Positions 42,491 through 51,948 of a stretch of DNA of 64,000 nucleotides are shown here, in pieces. Under the pieces are notes generated by a model. It was not told where the DNA came from. It ran no database searches and saw only the letters and a program-made list of their open reading frames with translations. The stretch is from Fimenecus sp045595185. Its GTDB lineage: Bacteria > Bacillota > Clostridia > Oscillospirales > Acutalibacteraceae. How positions within the stretch are numbered: the first letter of the stretch is position 1; each line of letters starts with the position of its first letter. The stretch covers positions 1 to 64,000 of the forward strand of contig JAZNZX010000056.1 of assembly GCA_045595185.1 (NCBI GenBank), in the 5' to 3' direction. Position numbers and translations under genes: made by a program.

Positions 42491-42518
42491 ATTATACACA
42501 ATAAAAATTAAAAGTCAA
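42491..42518 (-). promoter_or_regulatory. Promoter of tyrS
   Basis: On the minus strand TTGACT (plus 42513-42518) and TATAAT (plus 42491-42496), 16 bp apart, immediately upstream of the T-box leader and against the recN stop codon. Confidence 0.75.
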
Positions 42519-42519
42519 G

Positions 42520-44193
42520 TCAATATTTCTTTGCATTTTCAATCATTTCAGCAGCAGTATCGAGGGATAACTTTGTTGCTTCAATACCACCGATTATTCT
42601 TGCTAATTCCTTAACTTTTCCGTCATAATCAAGAGATGTTACACTTGTATATGTCTTGTTCTCTTTTTCCGATTTTGATATAAGGAAATGGTTATCAGCA
42701 AAGGCGGCAATCTGTGCTAAATGAGTTACACATAAAACCTGTCTGTTTTTAGAAACTTCTTTTAATTTAATACCGATTTTTTGTGCTGCACGACCACTTA
42801 CGCCTGTATCAACTTCATCAAAAATCAAAGTCTGTATATTGTCTTTTATTGCAAGTACATTTTTAATCGCAAGCATGATTCGTGACAATTCGCCACCTGA
42901 TGCAATCTTTGAAAGTGGCTTTGGTTCTTCACCTGCATTGGCTGAAATCAAGAAATAAATTTCGTCAGCACCTGTTTCATCAAAGCTTTTACTATTATGA
43001 ACAACCTTAAAGCAAATTGATGACATATCAAGGAATGATAATTCATCCTTAACTGCATTTATGAAAATTTTACCGTATTTTTTTCTGTTTAATGTAAGCT
43101 CATTTGCTTTTTCTGAAAGAATATCATACTTTTCATTAAGCTCCATAAAAAGTTCTTCTTTTTTCTTATCAGAAAATGTGATTTCTTCGAGTTCTTGTTT
43201 TGCCTTATCTAAATATTCTAATATTTCATTTTCAGTTAAACCGTATTTTTTTGATAATTTGAATAATACATTCAATCTGTCTTCAATTTCATCCAATTCA
43301 GCAGGGTCAATATCAAAATTATAGATAAAATCCTTTAATTCAGTTACACAATCGCCAATATTATATGACATATCTGCAATCGTATCGGAAACATTGCTTA
43401 ATTTTTCATCAATTGATGATGCTTTGATAAGTGATGATGAAGCAGTATTAAGCATATCAGCAACACCACTGAAATTATCGTTTCCGTCAAAAATTTCAAT
43501 TGCATTATTTACTAATGACAACAACTGTTCAGCATTTTGAAGAACCTTTTTACGATTTTCAAGTTCTTCCCACTCACCTATTCTTAAATCTGCTTCTTCA
43601 ATTTCATTTATCTGATATGTTAAAAGGTCAATTTTTCTTGCTTTTTCACTTTCGTCAACAATAAAGCTGTCATAATGTCTTTTGCACTTGCAATAATCAT
43701 TATAGGCGTTAAGATAATTTTCAAAAATTTCATGATTTTCAGCAAAATTATCAATATATGTATAGTGAAGTTCCTCATTCAATAGATTATGATTATCCAG
43801 CTGACCGTGAACATTTATAAGTGATTGACCAAGTTTTTTCAACAAGGAAACAGTAACATTAACACCGTTAACCTTGCAGACATTTTTTCCGTCAAGTGAG
43901 ACTTTTCGTGTAACCATAAGTGACCTGTCTTCTTCAAGAGTTACACCTATTTCATCAAGTAGAGAAACAACATTATCACTGATATATTCAAAAAATGCAG
44001 ATACTTCTGCAAAAGTGCTTCCTGTTCTAATAAGCTCACGCGATGTTCTTTCGCCCAAAATTGCATTGATTGCGTCAATTATAATTGATTTACCAGCACC
44101 AGTTTCACCTGTCAAAACATTCAAGCCGTTATTGAAATCAACAACAGCTTCTTTAATTATTGCAATATTGGAAATTTTAAGATTTGAAAGCAT
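42520..44193 (-). CDS. recN: DNA repair protein RecN
   Basis: SMC-like ATPase acting early at double-strand breaks (557 aa). Walker A is GETGAGKSIIIDAINAILGER near residue 30. A long coiled-coil region (about 150-370) separates it from the C-terminal signature SGGELSRIMLAIK and the Walker B block TLIFDEVDTGVSG. ATG 44193 is preferred over an upstream TTG because AAGGG is well spaced. Last gene of the nusB operon, 5 bp after argR, as in Bacillus. Confidence 0.96.
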   Translation of the reverse strand: MLSNLKISNIAIIKEAVVDFNNGLNVLTGETGAGKSIIIDAINAILGERTSRELIRTGSTFAEVSAFFEYISDNVVSLLDEIGVTLEEDRSLMVTRKVSLDGKNVCKVNGVNVTVSLLKKLGQSLINVHGQLDNHNLLNEELHYTYIDNFAENHEIFENYLNAYNDYCKCKRHYDSFIVDESEKARKIDLLTYQINEIEEADLRIGEWEELENRKKVLQNAEQLLSLVNNAIEIFDGNDNFSGVADMLNTASSSLIKASSIDEKLSNVSDTIADMSYNIGDCVTELKDFIYNFDIDPAELDEIEDRLNVLFKLSKKYGLTENEILEYLDKAKQELEEITFSDKKKEELFMELNEKYDILSEKANELTLNRKKYGKIFINAVKDELSFLDMSSICFKVVHNSKSFDETGADEIYFLISANAGEEPKPLSKIASGGELSRIMLAIKNVLAIKDNIQTLIFDEVDTGVSGRAAQKIGIKLKEVSKNRQVLCVTHLAQIAAFADNHFLISKSEKENKTYTSVTSLDYDGKVKELARIIGGIEATKLSLDTAAEMIENAKKY

Positions 44194-44198
44194 AAATC

Positions 44199-44645
44199 TC
44201 AACCCTTAAGTAAGGAATTTATTGTCCCGATAATATGTGATGTTGCATTAACATCTTTGCAAGCAACAAAAATTGTATCATCTCCTGCTATTGTACCAAC
44301 AAGTCCTGGTAAATTCATACTATCAAGAGCGATACAAGCAGCATTTGCAGTACCTGAATAACACTTAACAACAATAATATTCATTGCAGCATCAGCAGAA
44401 ATAGCAGAACGGGTAAAAATCATTTTATAATTATCATCATTACCGATTTTTTCACTAACAGCATAACGAATGTCGTTTTTACCAAAATGTTCTTTAATTA
44501 TTTTTAATTCTTTAATGTCACGGGAAATGGTTGCTTGTGTCACATTAAACCCATGTTCAACTAACATTTTAAGAATTTGTTCCTGACGGGAAATATTGTT
44601 GTTTTTAATATAATCCAATATCAGTTCATGTCTTTTCTTTTTCAT
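44199..44645 (-). CDS. argR: Arginine repressor ArgR/AhrC
   Basis: Arginine-sensing regulator (148 aa). The N-terminal winged helix contains FNVTQATISRDIKELKI. The C-terminal hexamer/effector domain carries GLVGTIAGDDTIFVA, with the arginine-binding GDD motif. It regulates arginine synthesis and breakdown elsewhere; no arg gene lies in the window. The nadK-argR-recN tail of this operon is conserved with small variations in Firmicutes. Confidence 0.96.
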   Translation of the reverse strand: MKKKRHELILDYIKNNNISRQEQILKMLVEHGFNVTQATISRDIKELKIIKEHFGKNDIRYAVSEKIGNDDNYKMIFTRSAISADAAMNIIVVKCYSGTANAACIALDSMNLPGLVGTIAGDDTIFVACKDVNATSHIIGTINSLLKG

Positions 44646-44659
44646 GAATATAATTTCCT

Positions 44660-45502
44660 TTACGCTAATTTGTTTATAAGAATGTTAAAAAACTCGTCAG
44701 ACTTGATGCGTATAAATTCTGCATAATATTTTGATTGACGAATAATAATTTCAGCATTTTCACCTAATTCAAGTGATTTGTCACCATCAGTTGATAGACA
44801 AATATTTTGATTCTTATTGGGTGCTTTAACAGTAATCACAGATTTTTCATTGAAAACAAAGGTTCTGTTCAATGGTGAATGAGAACAAATTGGTGTTAAG
44901 GTAATACATCTTAAATCAGGGTCAATTACAGGACCACCTGCTGACCATGAATAAGCTGTTGAACCTGTTGGAGTTGAAATTACAACACCATCACCACGAT
45001 AACTGTTTATCTTTTTATCATTACAATAAACATCAAGGTCAATAAGCTTAATATCACCAAATCTTGCAATAGCTATATCATTAAGACAATAGCCTAGAAG
45101 TTTTTCTTCGTCATTATTTTTAATAAAAACTTCAAGCATCATTCTTTTATCTGACGAATAATCACTTGTTATAAGCTTTTCAATCAGATGTAATTCATCA
45201 CCCTCAAGACCTGCTAAAAACGCCAAATTTCCTGCATTAACACAAAGTACGGGCTTTTTATGTACCGCGGCATCTTTTGCGGCATGAATAAATGAACCAT
45301 CACCACCAATAACAAGAATCAAATCGGTAAATTCAAATAAATCAGATGCCAACTTATCTTTTTCAATTTTAATAGGAAATGAAGAAGCACTATTACGGTC
45401 AAAATAATATTCTAATTTATTTTCATCAAGATATTTAATTACTTCAGATGTAACATCAAAAGTTTTTTCTCTTGTAAAATTTGGAAGAATACCGATTTTC
45501 AT
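44660..45502 (-). CDS. nadK: NAD kinase
   Basis: Phosphorylates NAD to NADP (280 aa). The catalytic GGDG motif is in LILVIGGDGSFIHAAKDA, and YCLNDIAI has the conserved Asn-Asp. The glycine-rich RGDGVVISTPTGSTAYSWSAGGP block follows. It starts 2 bp after the tlyA stop. The enzyme supplies NADPH for the isoprenoid and biosynthetic steps encoded nearby. Confidence 0.95.
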   Translation of the reverse strand: MKIGILPNFTREKTFDVTSEVIKYLDENKLEYYFDRNSASSFPIKIEKDKLASDLFEFTDLILVIGGDGSFIHAAKDAAVHKKPVLCVNAGNLAFLAGLEGDELHLIEKLITSDYSSDKRMMLEVFIKNNDEEKLLGYCLNDIAIARFGDIKLIDLDVYCNDKKINSYRGDGVVISTPTGSTAYSWSAGGPVIDPDLRCITLTPICSHSPLNRTFVFNEKSVITVKAPNKNQNICLSTDGDKSLELGENAEIIIRQSKYYAEFIRIKSDEFFNILINKLA

Positions 45503-45504
45503 TT

Positions 45505-46320
45505 TTATTCACCACTCAATTCGTTATGTGATTTATCTACTACTTCATCAATTTTGTCTTTTGTTACAAGCAATTTTTTATCGTTTGTTTTTGATATGTA
45601 AACAAGATATTCAATGTTGCCTTCAGGTCCTCTTATTGGTGAAAAATCAAGATTCAGTACAGAAAAACCTGTTTCATAAGAGAAGTCAACAATTTCGTTT
45701 ATTACTTCTTTATGAGTGTTAATATCTCTTACAACACCTTTTTTACCGACTTTTTCACGACCTGCTTCAAACTGTGGCTTAATAAGTGCAACTGTTTCGC
45801 CATTCTCTTTAAGGAAGTTGAATAAAACAGGTAGTATTTTCTTTAAAGAAATAAATGATACATCAATACTTGCAAAATCTATATCTTCAGTTACTGTTTC
45901 TTTTGTCAAATATCTGAAATTTGTTCTTTCAAGATTAACAACTCGTTCATCAGTACGAAGTTTCCACGCAAGTTGACCATAGCCAACATCAATTGAATAT
46001 ACCTTTGTAGCACCACATTGTAGCATGCAATCAGTAAAACCACCTGTTGATGCACCAATATCCATACAAACGCAGTCATTAAGAGTAAGACCAAATGATT
46101 TCATTGCTTTTTCAAGCTTATATCCACCACGACTTACAAAAGGCATTTTTTTGCCGATAAATTCAATAACATCCTTTTCTTTAACAGCATAACCTGCTTT
46201 TGTCTCTTTCTGACCGTTAACATATATCTGACCTGCCATAATAATAGCAGATGCTTTTGAACGAGTTTCTGCAAATCCTAACTCAACAACAACTGTATCA
46301 AGTCTTTTTTTCTCAGCCAT
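45505..46320 (-). CDS. tlyA: TlyA-family rRNA 2'-O-methyltransferase
   Basis: A 271-aa protein with an N-terminal S4 RNA-binding domain (about 1-60; KRLDTVVVELGFAETRSKASAII). An FtsJ-like SAM methyltransferase domain follows, with its SAM loop in CMDIGASTGGFTDCMLQCGA. Relatives methylate 16S/23S rRNA and affect capreomycin sensitivity. The start overlaps the dxs stop by 8 bp. In Bacillus the orthologous yqxC sits at the same place between dxs and ahrC. Confidence 0.93.
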   Translation of the reverse strand: MAEKKRLDTVVVELGFAETRSKASAIIMAGQIYVNGQKETKAGYAVKEKDVIEFIGKKMPFVSRGGYKLEKAMKSFGLTLNDCVCMDIGASTGGFTDCMLQCGATKVYSIDVGYGQLAWKLRTDERVVNLERTNFRYLTKETVTEDIDFASIDVSFISLKKILPVLFNFLKENGETVALIKPQFEAGREKVGKKGVVRDINTHKEVINEIVDFSYETGFSVLNLDFSPIRGPEGNIEYLVYISKTNDKKLLVTKDKIDEVVDKSHNELSGE

Positions 46321-48172
46321 TTAAAATCTCCATAACATTCTTAACAATACTATCTGTATCAAGCTTGTATTTTTTCATTAATGCTTGAACAGATGCATGA
46401 GGTACAAATTTATCATCAACAGCAATATGAATATATTTGTTATTAAATGCGACACTTAAAAGATTATCAGCAAACGATTCGCCAACACCACCTGATTTAA
46501 CAGATTCTTCATAGAACAAAATAGTCTTATATTTTTTTGCAATATCAATTGTTTCTTTAGGAATCGGTTTAACCTTATTTAGTATCAATACAGAAACAGA
46601 TATATTTTTTTCTTTTAATGACTCAACAGCATTTAACACATTAGCTGAAATTCTTCCATATGAAACAATGAGAATATCTTTAGAATTGTCAATATAATCA
46701 AAGTCATTATCTGATATTTTGTAGCACCCAGAAATTATTGGTTCCTGTCCGCGTGGATAACGAATTACAGTAAGATTGTCAGCATTATTTATTGAATATT
46801 CCAAATCATATTGTAATCTTTTATATGTGAATGGTGAATAAACGGTAATATCCGGAATACTGTTTAAATATGAAACATCAAGAACACCTTGATGTGTTAC
46901 ACCATCTTCACCAACAAAGCCTGCTCTGTCAAGACCAATAATCATTTTTTGTTTCTGTAAAGTACCATCATGTACAAGCTGATCGTATGCTCTTTGCAAG
47001 AAAGTAGAATAAACAGCAAAAACAGGTGTCATACCACCTTTTGCAAGACCCGAAGCAAAGGTAACTGCATGTTGTTCAGCAATACCTACATCATAAAATC
47101 TATTATTGAATTTTTCAGAAAATTCTTTAAGACCTGTTCCTAATGACATAGCAGCAGTAATCGCACAAATTTTTTCATCTTTATTTGCTAATTCACAAAG
47201 CTTTTTACCGAATTCTTCTGAAAAATTTGTTGTTCCACTTGAATATTCACCACTATCAACATCAAATTTAGAAATTCCGTGATAAGTACTTGGTGATTTT
47301 TCAGCAAAGTCATACCCTTTACCCTTAACTGTGCTTATATGAAGCAAAACAGGTTCATCAGATAATTTGGCAGAATCAAGTGCTTCACACAAATGCTCAA
47401 TACTATGTCCATCAATAGGTCCCATATAATTAAAACCTAAATCTTCAAAGAATGTACTTTCATACATTGCATTTTTAATATCTCTTTTAATTTTAGATAA
47501 TAAATTAGCAAAACCTTTACCTATGAGAGGTATTTTATTAAGTGTTTGTTCTGTTTTTGCTTTTAAGCGATTGTATTGAGGCTTTGAGCGAACAATAGCA
47601 AGATATCGTGCCATTGAACCAACATTTTCAGAAATTGACATTTCATTATCATTAAGAATGACTATAAGCTTTGTTCCAGAACGACCAGCATTATTGAGTG
47701 CTTCATAAGCCATTCCACCGGTCAAAGCACCATCACCTATTATTGCAATGGTATAATCGCTTTTATTAAGATTTTTATTTGCAACAGCAATACCCAATGC
47801 AGCAGAAATGGATGTACTTGAATGTCCGCTGTAAAATGTATCGTGTTCACTTTCATTCGGGGCACAAAAACCTGAAATACCACCTTCTTTTCTTAAGGTA
47901 GTAAATTCATTATAGCGACCTGTTAAAAGCTTATGTGCGTAAATCTGGTGCCCAACATCCCATACAAATTTATCATCAGGTGAATTAAATGTTTTGTGAA
48001 GTGCAACAGACAACTCAACAACACCGAGATTGGAGGATAAATGACCACCGTTTTGTGATACAGTTTTAATCATGTAATCTCTTATCTCAGCAGATAACAA
48101 ATTCAAATCATCAATATTAAGTTTCTTTAAGTCTTGTGGAGAATTTATATTTTTCAATATTTTATATCCCAT
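46313..48172 (-). CDS. dxs: 1-deoxy-D-xylulose-5-phosphate synthase
   Basis: Thiamine-diphosphate enzyme (619 aa) starting the MEP isoprenoid route from pyruvate and glyceraldehyde 3-phosphate. DVGHQIYAHKLLTGR, GHSSTSISAALG, the ThDP motif GDGALTGGMAYEALNNAG, and VGIAEQHAVTFASGLA with its catalytic Glu are present. ATG 48172 follows TTGGAG; the TTG inside that site is not the start. Placed beside ispA, so the first step and the prenyl chain synthase are co-expressed. Confidence 0.96.
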   Translation of the reverse strand: MGYKILKNINSPQDLKKLNIDDLNLLSAEIRDYMIKTVSQNGGHLSSNLGVVELSVALHKTFNSPDDKFVWDVGHQIYAHKLLTGRYNEFTTLRKEGGISGFCAPNESEHDTFYSGHSSTSISAALGIAVANKNLNKSDYTIAIIGDGALTGGMAYEALNNAGRSGTKLIVILNDNEMSISENVGSMARYLAIVRSKPQYNRLKAKTEQTLNKIPLIGKGFANLLSKIKRDIKNAMYESTFFEDLGFNYMGPIDGHSIEHLCEALDSAKLSDEPVLLHISTVKGKGYDFAEKSPSTYHGISKFDVDSGEYSSGTTNFSEEFGKKLCELANKDEKICAITAAMSLGTGLKEFSEKFNNRFYDVGIAEQHAVTFASGLAKGGMTPVFAVYSTFLQRAYDQLVHDGTLQKQKMIIGLDRAGFVGEDGVTHQGVLDVSYLNSIPDITVYSPFTYKRLQYDLEYSINNADNLTVIRYPRGQEPIISGCYKISDNDFDYIDNSKDILIVSYGRISANVLNAVESLKEKNISVSVLILNKVKPIPKETIDIAKKYKTILFYEESVKSGGVGESFADNLLSVAFNNKYIHIAVDDKFVPHASVQALMKKYKLDTDSIVKNVMEILNG

Positions 48173-48187
48173 TAAAGAAAACTCCAA

Positions 48188-49063
48188 TCAATTTTTTCTG
48201 TCAACAAGCATATACGCTATTTGTTTTAATGTTTCAGTATCATTATTAAATTCATTTAACGCTGATACTGCTTTATCTGTATATTCTTTTACTAATTCTT
48301 TAGATTTTTCTAAACCAAAATATTTTACAGCAGTTGATTTATCATTTTTTTCATCACTGCCAACAGGTTTACCAAGTGAAATAATATCTCCTTCAATATC
48401 AAGAATATCATCCTGAATCTGAAAAGCAATTCCAAGATTTTCGGCATAGTCAATGGCTGCTTTTATTTTGTTTTCATCATATTCATATGAAGATAAGCAT
48501 CCTAAAACACAAGAAGCTTTAATAAGTCCACAGGTTTTAAGAGAATACATTTTAAGTATTTCATTAATAGTGGGCTTTGTCTTTTCAAATTGCAAATCAA
48601 GAACTTGACCACCAATCATACCGTTAATTCCTGCAAATGATGAAAGATATGAAACTGCTCTTACAATATTTTTTTCGGAAACATTTTTCGTGTAAGTTAA
48701 AAGTGCAAATGCCTCAGTTAAAAGAGCATCACCGGCTAATAAAGCATTATCTTCACCGAAAGCAATATGACAAGATGGTTTTCCTCGTCTCATATCGTCA
48801 TTATCCATACAAGGCAAGTCATCGTGTATTAGTGAATAAGTATGAATCATTTCAACTGCACAGCCAAAATAAACAGCAGTATCAATATCACCGTTACAAA
48901 GCTTTGCGAATTCAACAGAAAGTATAGGTCTTATTCGCTTTCCGCCATTTGACACGCTATATTTCATTGCGTCTAAAACAGCAGATGGCATATTTTCACT
49001 TAAAAATAAGTGTAATTTTTCTGAAATAAGTTTTGCTTGTTCGTTAACATAATCCTTAATCAT
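48188..49063 (-). CDS. ispA: Polyprenyl (farnesyl) diphosphate synthase
   Basis: Chain-elongating prenyltransferase (291 aa). The first Asp-rich motif is in YSLIHDDLPCMDNDDMRRGKPSCH, and the second is FQIQDDILDIEG. GGKRIRP lies near the N-terminus. The DDLPCMDNDD spacing and length fit farnesyl/geranylgeranyl synthases. ATG 49063 with GAGGC upstream is preferred, and it overlaps the xseB stop by 8 bp. Confidence 0.93.
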   Translation of the reverse strand: MIKDYVNEQAKLISEKLHLFLSENMPSAVLDAMKYSVSNGGKRIRPILSVEFAKLCNGDIDTAVYFGCAVEMIHTYSLIHDDLPCMDNDDMRRGKPSCHIAFGEDNALLAGDALLTEAFALLTYTKNVSEKNIVRAVSYLSSFAGINGMIGGQVLDLQFEKTKPTINEILKMYSLKTCGLIKASCVLGCLSSYEYDENKIKAAIDYAENLGIAFQIQDDILDIEGDIISLGKPVGSDEKNDKSTAVKYFGLEKSKELVKEYTDKAVSALNEFNNDTETLKQIAYMLVDRKN

Positions 49064-49250
49064 TATTTTGTGCCTCATTCAAACTGATAATTTTCTGCTT
49101 TGCAGTATTTAGTTTTTTCATACAGAATTCAGAAAGCTTAATTCCCTCTTCATATAATGATAATGACTCATCAAGAGACATTGAGCCTTCTTCCAATTTA
49201 TCTACAATTTCTTCAAGCCTTTTAGTGGCCTGTTCATATGTTAAATTCAT
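49056..49250 (-). CDS. xseB: Exodeoxyribonuclease VII small subunit
   Basis: A 64-aa helical subunit. TYEQATKRLEEIVDKLEEGSMSLDESLSLYEEGIKL covers nearly the whole family profile. It pairs with XseA, encoded 2 bp upstream, to form exonuclease VII, which degrades single-stranded DNA. Confidence 0.95.
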   Translation of the reverse strand: MNLTYEQATKRLEEIVDKLEEGSMSLDESLSLYEEGIKLSEFCMKKLNTAKQKIISLNEAQNND

Positions 49251-49252
49251 AA

Positions 49253-50449
49253 TTACACCTCAATAATTTCAGCTTGTACGGAACTATCTTTTAATTGAAT
49301 TGAAATTTTATCACCAATATCTAATTCGTGAGCAGATTTAATAATACAATCATTCTTTTTTGTAATAGAATATCCCCTGCTCAACACCTTTAAAGGGTTT
49401 AATGCATCAAGCTTTGAACAAATTATACTAAATGATGATGAATAATCTGTTAAAATATTTTTAAAGTTAGTATTTATTTTTTCTGTTAATAAGTCAATAT
49501 ATTGTGTACTGTTTTCTATAATACTTTCAGGATTTAATAATACAGAAGAATTAACAAACTTGTCTAAATCATAACTTAAATTATTCAGATAAACATCAAT
49601 GCTTTTATTTAGTGCATCTCTTAATGATTGATGATACATATTTTGTTCTTTAACATCAGGTGTTGCAAGCTCAGCGGCTGCAGAAGGAGTTGGTGCTCTT
49701 AAATCAGCAACAAAATCGCAGATTGTAAAATCTGTTTCATGACCTACACCTGATATAATCGGAATATTTGAATTGTAAATTTCATAGGCAAGTTTTTCAT
49801 CATTAAATGGCCATAAATCCTCAACCGAGCCACCACCACGAGCAATAATTATAACATCGACATCTGTTTTGTTCATTTTTTTAATTGCATCGCAAATTGA
49901 CGAAGAAGCACTATCACCCTGAACCTGAACACCTGCAAATATAATATCTGCCAAAGGATATCTTCTGTTTAAAACATTCAGAATGTCCTGTACTGCTGCT
50001 CCTGTTGGTGAAGAAATAACACCGATTTTTTCAGGAAATTCAGGTATTGGCAATTTGTGTTCAGAAGAAAATAAGCCTGCCTTTGACAATTTTTCTTTAA
50101 GCTGTTCAAAAGCTAATGACAATGCACCGATTCCATCGGGTTGCATATCATCAATATAGAGTTGATATTTACCGTCACGCTCGTAAATTGATACTCTTCC
50201 TCTGATAATAACAGACATACCGTTTTCAGGTTGAAATTTAAGTTTAGATGCATTACCGGCAAACATAACTGCACTTATTACAGATTGATTATCCTTAATA
50301 CTCATATATAGATGTCCGCTTCTGTAATGGTCAACATAATTAGAAATTTCACCAACAACAAAAACATTGTTAAGGTTTGAATCCTGTTCAATAACAGAAC
50401 GAGTATATGAATTCAATTGTGTAACAGTTAATATAAGTGGTGAATTCAT
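49253..50449 (-). CDS. xseA: Exodeoxyribonuclease VII large subunit
   Basis: Catalytic subunit (398 aa). An N-terminal OB fold (LTVTQLNSYTRSVIEQD, then VVGEISNYVDHYRSGHLYMSIKD) precedes the nuclease domain. That domain has IGVISSPTGAAVQDILNVLNRRYP and the glycine-rich IIARGGGSVEDLWPFNDE block, then GVGHETDFTICDFVADLRAPTPSAAAE. Shorter coiled-coil C-terminus than in E. coli. Co-transcribed with xseB. Confidence 0.96.
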   Translation of the reverse strand: MNSPLILTVTQLNSYTRSVIEQDSNLNNVFVVGEISNYVDHYRSGHLYMSIKDNQSVISAVMFAGNASKLKFQPENGMSVIIRGRVSIYERDGKYQLYIDDMQPDGIGALSLAFEQLKEKLSKAGLFSSEHKLPIPEFPEKIGVISSPTGAAVQDILNVLNRRYPLADIIFAGVQVQGDSASSSICDAIKKMNKTDVDVIIIARGGGSVEDLWPFNDEKLAYEIYNSNIPIISGVGHETDFTICDFVADLRAPTPSAAAELATPDVKEQNMYHQSLRDALNKSIDVYLNNLSYDLDKFVNSSVLLNPESIIENSTQYIDLLTEKINTNFKNILTDYSSSFSIICSKLDALNPLKVLSRGYSITKKNDCIIKSAHELDIGDKISIQLKDSSVQAEIIEV

Positions 50450-50454
50450 TTTAA

Positions 50455-51393
50455 TTAGTTCCTTTTACTACAAATTGAAGAAAGAATAGCAATACCACAA
50501 GCATTGTCAGCTGAAAACTGTGGTTCTGCAAAAAATGCATTATACGACTTTTCAAGTTCATTACGAATCAGTTTGTTTGACATAACACCACCTGAAAAAA
50601 CAAGTGGCAAATTACCGTATTTATCTATAAGTTCAACAACAGTATCATCAATACAAGAATAAATATAGCTTAAACAATGTAAAGCAACATTTTCAACAGG
50701 TTCACCCTTATCAAGCATCGCTTTACATTGATTTTCAACACCTGAAAGACTAAAGTTACCATCACGCCTGAAAACTTTGGTTTTACTTAGAGAATTATTG
50801 CTTTTTATTGCGAGTTTTTCTAATTCAGGTCCGCAAGGAAAATTCAAACCAAGTGATAAACCAACTCTATCAACAGCTTGTCCTGCTTTCAAATCAAGTG
50901 AATCCGATATCTTTACTGTATTAAAATAATCATTTGAAGGATTAACAAGTAATGCCTGAGATGTTCCTCCAGAAATATGAAAAGCAATAAAACTTTCATT
51001 TATCAAATCCAGTTTGTTAGAAGAATATAATGCAGCTGTAATATGACCATCCTGATGTGAAAATTCATATAATCGAACATTCAAAGCTTTTGACAATGCA
51101 GTAGCAACGGAAATACCCGTCAAAAAGCATGGCATATATGAGCCTTCTTCATTACAAGGCTTAACAGATACACCAATTGCTTTAATATCATATGTTTTTT
51201 CTTTAAATAGTTCAGATATCAATTCAGGTAGTTGAACTGTATGGTGAAAAACAGCATCACTTTGTCGTATCCCCTTTTCACCGTCTTTGACAGGTAACAA
51301 CTTTTTTAAATTAATAACTTGATTTGATTCATCATCATAAAGGGAAACGGATGTTGTATAATTACTTGTATCTATACCAAGAAAGTAACTCAT
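50455..51393 (-). CDS. TsaD/Kae1-like paralogue (M22 family)
   Basis: A 312-aa ASKHA-fold protein related to TsaD, the t6A37 tRNA threonylcarbamoyl transferase. It opens FLGIDTSNYTTSVSLYD. The metal motif is SHQDGHI (H-x3-H), then FHISGGTSQALLV, CGPELEKLA and LVFSGGVMSNKLIRNEL. The third metal ligand is likely the Asp of FSADNACGIA. It differs from canonical TsaD (usually over 330 aa with NHLEGH), so the genome probably has another, true TsaD elsewhere. The nusB stop and its ATG overlap (ATGA). Confidence 0.8.
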   Translation of the reverse strand: MSYFLGIDTSNYTTSVSLYDDESNQVINLKKLLPVKDGEKGIRQSDAVFHHTVQLPELISELFKEKTYDIKAIGVSVKPCNEEGSYMPCFLTGISVATALSKALNVRLYEFSHQDGHITAALYSSNKLDLINESFIAFHISGGTSQALLVNPSNDYFNTVKISDSLDLKAGQAVDRVGLSLGLNFPCGPELEKLAIKSNNSLSKTKVFRRDGNFSLSGVENQCKAMLDKGEPVENVALHCLSYIYSCIDDTVVELIDKYGNLPLVFSGGVMSNKLIRNELEKSYNAFFAEPQFSADNACGIAILSSICSKRN

Positions 51394-51794
51394 TCTGTCA
51401 CATTCTCTCTGACATATTTACCAAGAACACCATTGATAAAAGATGCATCTTCATTTGATGAAAACTTCTTTGCAAGTTCAACTGCTTCATTGATTGAAAC
51501 ACCATTTGGAATTGATGGTACATATAATATTTCACAAAGTGCAAGTCTCATAATTGCAAGAGATACTTTTGGTAATCTCTCAACCTTCCATCCAACAGAG
51601 TTCTCATTTATGATTGCATCTATTTCTTCAATATGTTCATATGTTAACTGAGCAAGTGAGAAAGCAAAAGTATTATCATCAATAAATCGCGCTTCAACAG
51701 CATTGTTGATTATTTCATCCATAGAAAGCTCATCATTGAAAATCTTTTCAAAAACTAATGTAAATGCCAGTTCTCTTTCTTCTTTACGAGTCAT
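51390..51794 (-). CDS. nusB: Transcription antitermination protein NusB
   Basis: A 134-aa all-helical protein that binds boxA RNA with S10 in rRNA antitermination. It starts MTRKEERELAFTLVFE and has VERLPKVSLAIMRLALCEILY and SINEAVELAKKFSSNEDASFINGVL, the family hallmarks. ATG 51794 follows GGAGG. It is first in a ten-gene operon and lies behind a leader with an intrinsic terminator. Confidence 0.95.
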   Translation of the reverse strand: MTRKEERELAFTLVFEKIFNDELSMDEIINNAVEARFIDDNTFAFSLAQLTYEHIEEIDAIINENSVGWKVERLPKVSLAIMRLALCEILYVPSIPNGVSINEAVELAKKFSSNEDASFINGVLGKYVRENVTE

Positions 51795-51800
51795 AATATC

Positions 51801-51843
51801 CTCCAAAAAATTACACTCCCCGCCAGAAAAAGACAGGGAGTGT
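51801..51843 (-). terminator. Attenuator-like terminator in the nusB leader
   Basis: ACACTCCC and GGGAGTGT (plus 51836-51843 with 51813-51820) form an 8-bp stem followed by AATTTTTTT on the minus strand. It lies between the predicted nusB start of transcription (near 51882) and the nusB ribosome site, so it acts within the leader. Confidence 0.75.
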
Positions 51844-51864
51844 TTTCATTTTTCTGCGGTACGA

Positions 51865-51948
51865 ATGTATATACATTTATTTTTGTATATTGTACCACTT
51901 AAAACACCAAAATTCAATAGATAAATGTATATTTTTATGTATATACAT
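51865..51948. repeat. Two copies of the ATGTATATACAT palindrome flanking the nusB promoter
   Basis: The 12-bp palindrome occurs at 51865-51876 (start of the nusB transcript) and at 51937-51948 (upstream, touching the spoIIIAH stop). The 72-bp centre spacing and flanking position suggest paired operator sites. Confidence 0.5.
51889..51917 (-). promoter_or_regulatory. Promoter of the nusB-recN operon
   Basis: On the minus strand TTGAAT (plus 51912-51917) and TACAAT (plus 51889-51894), 17 bp apart. Confidence 0.65.

Noticed and set aside
51801..51843. Terminator for spoIIIAH
   Set aside because: The stem could serve this role too, but a good promoter lies between spoIIIAH and the hairpin, so the hairpin is first of all in the nusB leader.
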